A DNA stretch of 17,882 nt. Origin: Candidatus Buchananbacteria bacterium (GTDB lineage Bacteria; Patescibacteriota; Patescibacteriia; 2-01-FULL-39-33). Positions 11,991 to 17,882 of this stretch are shown one piece after another. A program made the translations under genes and the position numbers. The stretch's first letter is position 1. The number at the start of each line of letters is the position of its first letter. The DNA is taken from positions 1 to 17,882 of the forward strand of contig CAIOLF010000036.1 of NCBI GenBank assembly GCA_903859075.1, given 5' to 3'. The notes below the pieces were generated by a model, which was given only the letters and a program-made list of their open reading frames with translations, was not told the origin of the DNA and did not search any database.

Positions 11991-14165
11991 ATGTCCAAAC
12001 TATTAATCGTCGAGTCTCCGGCGAAGGCTAAAACCATCGCCAAGTATCTCAACCATGAATATATCGTCAAGGCCAGCGTCGGCCATATCCGCGACCTGCC
12101 GAAATCCAATAAGAACGCCGTCGACCTGGACGGCAGTTTTGCGCCCCATTATGAAATCACTCCGGGCAAAGAAAAAGTGGTGGCCGAATTAAAACAGCTG
12201 GCCAATAAAGCCGAGGAAGTCGTGCTGGCAACCGATCCGGACCGCGAAGGCGAGGCGATTGCCTGGCACATCAAAGAAGCCATCGGCTTGAAGCATCCCA
12301 AGCGCATTGTCTTTCATGAGATAACTCCGGAAGCGATAAGAGAAGCCATCAAACATCCGCGCGATATTGATAATAATCTGAAAGAAGCGCAAGAAGCGCG
12401 CCGCGTACTGGATAGATTATTCGGCTATGACTTAAGCGGGCTTATTTGGCAGAAAGTCCGCTATGGCTTGTCAGCCGGCCGCGTCCAATCACCGGCGCTG
12501 AGAATCATCGTCGAACGTGAAAAAGAAATCCGCGCCTTTGTCCCGGAAAAATTCTGGACGATCGAGGCTGATTTGGCTACTGCCAAAAAAGAGACTATTC
12601 GTTTCGCTTGTCAGGAGGAACCTAAGACCGAGGCCGCGGCGGAAAAGATACTAATCGCCGCCAAAGCCGCCGACTGGCAAGTCGCCTCGGTGGAAGAAAC
12701 TGAAAACCTGCGCCGTGCCAAAGCTCCTTTTACCACTTCTACCTTGCAGCAAGCGGCTTCCTCGCGGCTAGGATATTCTCCAGCCGTCACGATGCGCCTG
12801 GCGCAAAAACTTTATGAAGCCGGGCATATCACCTATATGCGTACCGACAGTACTACTCTTGGCGATCAAGCGCTAAATGAAATAGCGACGCTTATCAAAA
12901 AGAAATACGGCGACAAATTCGCCAAGCGCCAGAAATACGTCACCCGCAGCAAAAACGCGCAGGAAGCGCATGAGGCGATCCGGCCGACTCACGTTTCCGG
13001 CCTGACTGCCGGCAACGGCGCTCAAGAACAAAAATTATACGAATTGATTTGGCAACGCACTATCGCTTCGCAGATGGCTGATGCCAAAGTTTTAAAAACA
13101 AAGATAATTGCCAAATCTTCCGCCCAGCAAGTTCCTGATTTCTCCGCTACTGGTTCGCGCGTAGTTTTTGAAGGCTGGCTCAAGGCCGATCCGCGCGCCC
13201 GCGGCGAGGAAATTGAATTGCCTAAGACCGCTGCCGGAGATAAATTGGAACTGCTGGAAATATTTTCTACCGGCAAACAGACAGAGCCGCCGCGCCGCTA
13301 TAGCGAAGCGGGACTCGTCAAAGAATTGGAAAAACGCGGCATCGGCCGCCCTTCCACTTATGCCAGCACCATCAAAACCATCCAGGACCGCGGCTACGTG
13401 GATAAAGAAGGCAAGGCGCTGCGCGCGACCGATGTCGGCGAACTAGTCAGCGATTTCCTTAGTAAATATTTCGGCAAATACATTTCCGATGACTTCACCG
13501 CGAAAATGGAAGATGAACTCGATGAAATCGCCGCCGGCAAAGATACTTACATCCACACGCTCAAAGAATTCTACGGACCGTTCAGCCAGGATGTCAAAGA
13601 CAAGAAATCAATCAAAAAAATAACTGACCTGGGCGCGGCGCCCGATAATATTAAGTGCCCCGACTGCGGTTCGCCGATGGTCATCAAGCTGGGACGCGGC
13701 GGCAAATTTTATTCCTGCTCCCGTTTTCCCGATTGCTCCGGCGCGCTGACGCTCGAGGGCAAAGTGCTGCCAGGGCCAAAAGACACCGGTGAAATCTGTC
13801 CCGAGTGCGGCAAAGGCAAACTGGTGGAGCGCGAGGGCAAATATGGCAAGTTTATCGCTTGCAATAATTATCCCAAGTGCCGCTACATCAAAAAAGACGA
13901 AGCGGCGGAAGCTCAGAGGATTAAAGCCGCCGACACCGGAGTCAAATGTCCCGTTTGCAAGGCCGGCACCATGGGCGAGCGCCAAGGGCGCTATGGAATT
14001 TTTTACGGCTGCAGCAATTATCCCAAATGCAAATATATCATCAAGGCCAAGCCGACCGGCGATCTCTGCCCTCAGTGCGGCAAGCTGATGATGGAAGGCA
14101 CTAAGACGATCCCCGAAAGATGCTCTGATAAAAATTGTCCTAACCACAATCCTCAAAAAAAATAA
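11991..14165 (+). CDS. topA: DNA topoisomerase I
   Basis: This type IA enzyme relaxes negative supercoils through a transient 5'-phosphotyrosine bond. The 724-residue protein starts with the Toprim domain (LLIVESPAKAKTIAKYL at 4-20, ATDPDREGEAIAWHIK with the DxDxE-type metal ligands near 80-95). The cleavage domain carries the active Tyr282 in ITYMRTDST, followed by EAHEAIRPTHV and GIGRPSTYASTI. From Cys556 four C4 zinc ribbons follow, starting CPDCGSPM, CPECGKGK, CPVCKAGT and CPQCGKLM; the last ends CSDKNCPNH. Four ribbons are within the range for bacterial TopA, whose C-terminus varies. It is transcribed from 11954-11983, apparently without a leader, and terminated at 14171-14200. Confidence 0.97.
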   Translation: MSKLLIVESPAKAKTIAKYLNHEYIVKASVGHIRDLPKSNKNAVDLDGSFAPHYEITPGKEKVVAELKQLANKAEEVVLATDPDREGEAIAWHIKEAIGLKHPKRIVFHEITPEAIREAIKHPRDIDNNLKEAQEARRVLDRLFGYDLSGLIWQKVRYGLSAGRVQSPALRIIVEREKEIRAFVPEKFWTIEADLATAKKETIRFACQEEPKTEAAAEKILIAAKAADWQVASVEETENLRRAKAPFTTSTLQQAASSRLGYSPAVTMRLAQKLYEAGHITYMRTDSTTLGDQALNEIATLIKKKYGDKFAKRQKYVTRSKNAQEAHEAIRPTHVSGLTAGNGAQEQKLYELIWQRTIASQMADAKVLKTKIIAKSSAQQVPDFSATGSRVVFEGWLKADPRARGEEIELPKTAAGDKLELLEIFSTGKQTEPPRRYSEAGLVKELEKRGIGRPSTYASTIKTIQDRGYVDKEGKALRATDVGELVSDFLSKYFGKYISDDFTAKMEDELDEIAAGKDTYIHTLKEFYGPFSQDVKDKKSIKKITDLGAAPDNIKCPDCGSPMVIKLGRGGKFYSCSRFPDCSGALTLEGKVLPGPKDTGEICPECGKGKLVEREGKYGKFIACNNYPKCRYIKKDEAAEAQRIKAADTGVKCPVCKAGTMGERQGRYGIFYGCSNYPKCKYIIKAKPTGDLCPQCGKLMMEGTKTIPERCSDKNCPNHNPQKK

Positions 14166-14170
14166 TCTTG

Positions 14171-14200
14171 AAAAAATCCCGCCGACTAGCGGGGTTTTTT
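14171..14200 (+). terminator. Intrinsic terminator of topA
   Basis: An A-run, CCCGC (14178-14182), a 6-base loop, GCGGG (14189-14193) and a T-run (14195-14200). The last T bases also form the first bases of the -35 box of the next promoter. Confidence 0.85.
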
Positions 14201-14227
14201 GCCTTGAAACGGCAAATAACTTATAAT
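14199..14227 (+). promoter_or_regulatory. Promoter of the RSH gene
   Basis: TTGCCT (14199-14204), a 17-base spacer and a perfect TATAAT (14222-14227). Transcription should start about two bases before the ATG at 14237, which fixes that start and rules out the in-frame ATG at 14168, upstream of the promoter. Confidence 0.75.
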
Positions 14228-14236
14228 GTTGCTACT

Positions 14237-15730
14237 ATGGCTGAAGAACAAATAAAAAATAATCTTGCTTTGCTGATTGAGACTATTGAAGGAAAATATT
14301 CCGCCGATGATGTAGAATTAGTACGGCTGGCTTTTGACTTTGCCGATCAAGCGCACCGCGGACAAATCCGAATTTCCGGAGAGCCCTACATCACTCATCC
14401 CCTGGCCACCGCGCAGAAGCTGGCTGAACTGGGACTTGATCCGACGATGATTATCGCCAGCCTGCTTCATGACGTGCCTGAGGACACCTCGCTGACGCTT
14501 AAAGATATTGAAAAAAATTTCGGCGAAGAAATAGCCAAGCTGGTCCAAGGCATCACCAAGCTTGGTACGCTCAAATACCGCGGCATGGATCGTTATGCCG
14601 AAAACCTGCGCAAGATGTTTATTGCCATGAGCGAGGATATCCGCGTTATTTTTATCAAATTTGCCGATCGGCTGCATAATTTAAAAACATTGCAATGCTT
14701 GCCGCCGGGAAAACAGCAGCGCATCGCTCTGGAGACGCTGGAAATCTACGCGCCGATCGCCGATCGCCTCAGTATGGGCATTATCAAAGGCGAATTGGAA
14801 GACCTGGCCTTTCCCTTTATTTATCCCGAGGATTATAAATGGCTGACGGAAATCCTGCCTCAGGAATACCGAACAAAAGAAAAACTGCTGGAGAAAATAC
14901 AAAACGTCGTCACGGAAAAATTCAAAGAAAATAATATTACCCCGGAAAATATTTCCATCCAGGGCCGGACAAAACATCTCTATAGCTTATATAAAAAATT
15001 GTTACGGCCGCAGATCAATCGCGATTTATCAAAAATTTACGATTTGATCGCCCTGCGCTTGATTGTTCCCACTATCGCGGACTGCTATTCCGTGCTGGGC
15101 ATCATCCATAATCTTTATCGTCCGGTGCCTGGCACGATCAATGATTATATTGCCCAGCCCAAACCCAATGGCTACCGTTCGCTGCATACTACCGTCTTTA
15201 CCGCTGACGGCGAAATCGTGGAATTTCAAATTAGAACCCAAGAAATGCACGCGGAAGCGGAATTCGGAGTAGCGGCGCACTGGAACTACAAAGAAAGCGG
15301 CGGCCAAATCAACAGCCGCCAACTGAAATGGCTGGATGAATTAGTACAGTGGCAGAAACAAATAAAAGACAATGATCAATTCATTCAGACGGTCAAATTT
15401 GACGTCTTTCAAAACCGCATTTTTGTTCTTACTCCAAAAGGCGACGTCATCGACTTGCCTGAAGGCGCCACTCCCATTGATTTTGCTTATCATGTCCATA
15501 GCAATCTGGGAAATAAATGCGTCGGCGCCAAAGTCAATGATCAGCTGGTCAATCTGGCGCAGCAGCTAAAATCCGGCGACATTATTGAAATCATTATTGA
15601 TAAAAACCGCAAGTCCCCAAATCCTGATTGGCTGGAACTGGCTAAAACTTCCGTGACCAGAAGCAAAATAAGGACTGCCCTTAATAAAATAAAAACTGCC
15701 GAGCGGACTAAATTGGAAGGAAAAAAATAA
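14237..15730 (+). CDS. RSH family (p)ppGpp synthetase/hydrolase, C-terminally short
   Basis: RSH enzymes make and degrade the alarmone (p)ppGpp. The 497-residue protein has an intact-looking HD hydrolase domain: AHRGQIRISGEPYITHP with His40, SLLHDVPEDT with His78-Asp79, and FADRLHNLKTL. The synthetase domain has GRTKHLYSLYKKL (243-255), IYDLIALRLIV, QPKPNGYRSLHTTV and FQIRTQEMHAEAEFGVAAHWNYKE. A TGS domain (about 388-450) includes FVLTPKGDVIDLPEGATPIDFAY. It then ends after a short helix, lacking the helical, zinc-finger and ACT regions of full-length Rel/SpoT (about 700+ residues). The motif before DYIAQPKPNGY, RXKD in bifunctional and EXDD in RelA-type enzymes, reads TIND (300-303). Promoter spacing supports the start at 14237, although the frame stays open back to 14168. 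Confidence 0.92.
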   Translation: MAEEQIKNNLALLIETIEGKYSADDVELVRLAFDFADQAHRGQIRISGEPYITHPLATAQKLAELGLDPTMIIASLLHDVPEDTSLTLKDIEKNFGEEIAKLVQGITKLGTLKYRGMDRYAENLRKMFIAMSEDIRVIFIKFADRLHNLKTLQCLPPGKQQRIALETLEIYAPIADRLSMGIIKGELEDLAFPFIYPEDYKWLTEILPQEYRTKEKLLEKIQNVVTEKFKENNITPENISIQGRTKHLYSLYKKLLRPQINRDLSKIYDLIALRLIVPTIADCYSVLGIIHNLYRPVPGTINDYIAQPKPNGYRSLHTTVFTADGEIVEFQIRTQEMHAEAEFGVAAHWNYKESGGQINSRQLKWLDELVQWQKQIKDNDQFIQTVKFDVFQNRIFVLTPKGDVIDLPEGATPIDFAYHVHSNLGNKCVGAKVNDQLVNLAQQLKSGDIIEIIIDKNRKSPNPDWLELAKTSVTRSKIRTALNKIKTAERTKLEGKK

Positions 15731-15736
15731 AGATAT

Positions 15737-15763
15737 GAAAAATCCCGCCACTGGCGGGATTTT
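15737..15763. terminator. Bidirectional intrinsic terminator between RSH gene and parB
   Basis: AAAA-ATCCCGCC-act-GGCGGGAT-TTTT: a perfect 8-bp stem with A/T runs on both sides. It can end the plus-strand RSH message and the convergent minus-strand parAB message. Confidence 0.9.
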
Positions 15764-15784
15764 TCGTATCTTTAGATTTATTGG

Positions 15785-16687
15785 TTAGACAATCTTGCGA
15801 TAAATTTCCTCCAATTCCTCGTCAGAAAAAAACTTGATGATAATCTGCCCGGACGGGCCGTTCTTTTTTATCTCAACTTTAGTACCTAGAGCACGCTGCA
15901 GATCTTCTTCCCGCGCTTTAATTTCCGGATCAAAATTTACTTTGCGGATATGTTTTCTCACCACCACCTCTTTGCCGGCTCTCTCCGTTTCTCGGACGCT
16001 AAAATTATTATTAAGTATTTTCTGCAAAACTTCCAGCTGATCCGCTTGCGGCAAGCCCGCCAGCACCCGGGCATGGCCTTCGGAAATCTTACCGGCCAGG
16101 ATTGCCTGCTTGACTTCATCCCGGACATTTAAAATCCTGATGATATTGGAAATCGTCGATCGGCTTTTGCCAACTTTTCTGCCTAATTCATCTTGGCTCA
16201 AATTGAATTCATTGATTAATTTTTCATAGGCCGTGGCCACTTCCAGCGGATTCAAATTCTGGCGCTGCAAATTTTCTATCAGCGCCACTTCCATCTTTTT
16301 CTGCTCGGTCAGCTCGCGGACGACGGCCGGCACCCTTTCTAAGCCAATGCTCTTGGCAGCGCGCCAACGCCGTTCACCGGCGATTAACTGCCACTTATTC
16401 TCGCCGGCCCCGGTGACAATGAGCGGAGAAATAATACCGTGCTCTTTAATGGAGCTCGCCAATTCTTCCAAGCCCTCGGAGCTAAAATCTTTTCTGGGCT
16501 GATGCGGATTAGCGATAATATTGGCCACCGGCAGCTGCCAGATTTTTTCATGCTTATCAAAAATATCGCTGGCAACCGGCGACGAAGCGACGGCCGGGAC
16601 AGAACCGCTAGCCGGCGAATCTTTCAATTTTTTATTGGGTATCAATGAGCCCAAGCCGCGGCCCAAGCCTGAATTTTGTGAAGGCAT
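15785..16687 (-). CDS. parB: Chromosome partitioning protein ParB
   Basis: ParB binds parS, hydrolyses CTP and spreads as a clamp to organise the origin region. The 300-residue protein starts with the typical GLGRGLGSLIP (7-17). It has the ParB N-terminal domain with NPHQPRKDF (60-68) and the CTP-binding motif GERRWRAAK (104-112). ENLQRQNLNPLEVATAY (138-154) leads into the helix-turn-helix SQDELGRKVGKSRSTISNIIRIL (164-186). A C-terminal dimerisation segment has DEELEEIYRKI. It is 30 bases downstream of parA on the same strand, so the two form an operon ended by the terminator at 15737-15763. I found no 16-base parS palindrome of the TGTTTCACGTGAAACA type in the window. Confidence 0.95.
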   Translation of the reverse strand: MPSQNSGLGRGLGSLIPNKKLKDSPASGSVPAVASSPVASDIFDKHEKIWQLPVANIIANPHQPRKDFSSEGLEELASSIKEHGIISPLIVTGAGENKWQLIAGERRWRAAKSIGLERVPAVVRELTEQKKMEVALIENLQRQNLNPLEVATAYEKLINEFNLSQDELGRKVGKSRSTISNIIRILNVRDEVKQAILAGKISEGHARVLAGLPQADQLEVLQKILNNNFSVRETERAGKEVVVRKHIRKVNFDPEIKAREEDLQRALGTKVEIKKNGPSGQIIIKFFSDEELEEIYRKIV

Positions 16688-16717
16688 ATTAAGTTAAGTT
16701 CAGTGACTTAATTAAAA

Positions 16718-17479
16718 CTAACTATTGTGATAAACGAATTCCCGCGCCAGCCGCTCATAAGCCTTAGCGCCTTTTGACTTGGGATCATATTCCAGAATCG
16801 TCTGGCCGTGGGAAGGGGCCTCTGACAGACGGATATTACGGGGAATCACGGAGCGGAAAATCTTATTGGGAAAATAACGGTAGAGCTCTCGCAAGACGTC
16901 ATTAGCCAATTTGAAACGGCTGTCATACATCGTCAGGACCGCTCCCATAATATCCAATTCCGGCTTGATGTTCTCCCGGATCAGTCCGATGGTATCCATC
17001 AGTTGCCCCAGGCCTTCCAAGGCAAAATATTCCGCCTGCACCGGAATTAACACCTGATCGGCGGCGACCAAACCATTGACTGTCAGCAGTCCGAGCGAGG
17101 GCGGACAATCAATAAAAATATAATCAAAATCGTCTTTGATCTCCAGCAGATTATCATAAAGGCGGAACTCGCGGCGATCCAAATTAACAAATTCCACGTT
17201 GGCGCCGGCGAGTGAGGTAGTGGATGGCGCCAATTTATAAAAATCGTGGTTAGTGTCGACAATTACTTCCTTAAAAGAATAAGGGCCGGTCAGGACTTCA
17301 TAGACGCCTTTGTCCAATTCCTTGGAAATTCCCAAACCGGAAGTGGCATTGCTTTGCGGATCAAGATCAACCAATAAAACAAACTTACCTAATTTACTTA
17401 GGTAAGCCGCCAAGTTAATGGAGGTGGTTGTTTTGCCGACTCCGCCCTTCTGATTGACTACGGAAATTATCTGTCCCAT
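16718..17479 (-). CDS. parA: Chromosome partitioning ATPase ParA (Soj)
   Basis: ParA is a deviant Walker-type ATPase that forms nucleoid gradients guiding ParB-parS complexes. The 253-residue protein has the deviant Walker A box NQKGGVGKTTT (9-19) with the signature Lys11, the switch LVDLDPQSNATSGLG and FIDCPPSLGLLTVNGL. The end is family-like, RLSEAPSHGQTILEYDPKSKGAKAY. Length matches chromosomal Soj. A TATAAT box (17491 to 17486, minus strand) ends 6 bases before the ATG, so the message looks leaderless. The -35 region is weak, with TTCGCA at an 18-base spacing the best candidate. Confidence 0.96.
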   Translation of the reverse strand: MGQIISVVNQKGGVGKTTTSINLAAYLSKLGKFVLLVDLDPQSNATSGLGISKELDKGVYEVLTGPYSFKEVIVDTNHDFYKLAPSTTSLAGANVEFVNLDRREFRLYDNLLEIKDDFDYIFIDCPPSLGLLTVNGLVAADQVLIPVQAEYFALEGLGQLMDTIGLIRENIKPELDIMGAVLTMYDSRFKLANDVLRELYRYFPNKIFRSVIPRNIRLSEAPSHGQTILEYDPKSKGAKAYERLAREFVYHNS

Positions 17480-17485
17480 GCGCTT

Positions 17486-17491
17486 ATTATA
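17486..17491 (-). promoter_or_regulatory. -10 box of the parAB operon
   Basis: TATAAT on the minus strand with 6 bases to the parA ATG. The spacing matches der and topA. No good -35 hexamer is visible, so the promoter may be weak or activator-dependent. Confidence 0.55.
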
Positions 17492-17552
17492 ACATAAAAA
17501 ATAATAAATTGCGAAATTACTTTGATATTATATAGCTAAATTAAATTAAAAG

Positions 17553-17581
17553 TTGACAATTACGATATTATTTTGTAAAAT
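17553..17581 (+). promoter_or_regulatory. Consensus promoter of the tRNA cluster
   Basis: TTGACA (17553-17558), a 17-base spacer and TAAAAT (17576-17581). Transcription should begin near 17588, about 16 bases before the first tRNA. Confidence 0.88.
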
Positions 17582-17603
17582 AGTTTAGTGTAATAAGGGG
17601 CCT

Positions 17604-17689
17604 GCCGAAGTGGCGGAATTGGTAGACGCGCACGACTCAAAATCGTGTGAGCTCTGCTCGTGAGGGTTCGATTCCCTCCTTCGGCACCA
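17604..17689 (+). tRNA. tRNA-Leu (anticodon CAA)
   Basis: Acceptor GCCGAAG/CTTCGGC, anticodon stem CACGA/TCGTG around loop CTCAAAA, and a long class II variable arm (GAGCTCTGCTC region). The T arm is GAGGG-TTCGATT-CCCTC, the discriminator is A73 and the 3' CCA is encoded. First gene of the three-tRNA cluster. Confidence 0.95.
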
Positions 17690-17707
17690 GGAACATAAAT
17701 AATTTAT

Positions 17708-17780
17708 CGCGGGGTAGAGCAGTTGGCAGCTCGGCGGGCCCATAACCCGCAGGTCGCCGGTTCGAGTCCGGCCCCCGCAA
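17708..17780 (+). tRNA. Initiator tRNA-fMet (anticodon CAU)
   Basis: Initiator hallmarks are all present: an unpaired C1-A72 at the acceptor end (CGCGGGG with CCCCGCA), and three G-C pairs next to the anticodon loop (GCGGG-CCCATAA-CCCGC). The T arm CCGG-TTCGAGT-CCGG is normal. A73 is followed by CAA, so the 3' CCA is not encoded and must be added by tRNA nucleotidyltransferase. Confidence 0.93.
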
Positions 17781-17789
17781 CAAAATTCT

Positions 17790-17861
<72 letters not shown>

Positions 17862-17882
17862 CTCTAATATCAAAAAACGGCC

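Noticed and set aside
14168..14236. Upstream ATG extending the RSH protein by 23 residues
   Set aside because: This stretch is the topA terminator plus a TTGCCT-17-TATAAT promoter, and the extra residues are unlike the family. The start at 14237 is preferred.

Overview
The window looks like a chromosomal piece of a Candidate Phyla Radiation (Patescibacteria, Parcubacteria-like) bacterium. This is an inference from several traits seen together. There is a two-membrane-segment pilin-like protein carrying an Ig-like region, and a GatB/YqeY protein beside rpsU. The (p)ppGpp synthetase/hydrolase is short. Shine-Dalgarno sites are rare and several promoters sit only 6-9 bases before a start codon. 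TAA and TGA act as stops, so there is no sign of a recoded genetic code.

Layout. Bases 1-4157 carry a minus-strand block in transcription order lepB, hisS, rpsU, a GatB/YqeY gene, and a pilin/Ig-like gene that runs off the left edge. Two of its spacers are filled by the same kind of inverted heptamer repeat. Plus-strand genes follow: an LCP (LytR-CpsA-Psr) cell-envelope protein and an unrecognised 55-residue protein, each with a clear promoter and terminator. A convergent minus-strand kinase-like gene comes next, then der and pth, separated by a REP-like double hairpin.

Bases 9965-10711 hold no convincing protein gene. They look like one minus-strand transcription unit with a near-consensus promoter, about 500 nt of G+C-rich RNA with long stems and a duplicated hairpin module, a tRNA reading UGG (Pro), and an intrinsic terminator. 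I do not recognise this RNA as RNase P RNA, tmRNA, SRP RNA or 6S RNA. It is the best candidate here for something undescribed.

From 10722 the plus strand carries dprA, topA (with a TACKAAT-type inverted repeat before its promoter) and a bifunctional-type RSH gene truncated after the TGS domain. Convergent to these are parB and parA on the minus strand. The right end is a plus-strand tRNA cluster, Leu(CAA), initiator Met(CAU) and elongator-type Met(CAU), behind a consensus promoter.

The proteins are mostly housekeeping: translation (HisRS, S21, Der, Pth, tRNAs), DNA topology, uptake and segregation (TopA, DprA, ParAB), envelope and secretion (LepB, LCP, pilin-like) and stringent response (RSH). 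The unusual content is in the RNA and the intergenic DNA.
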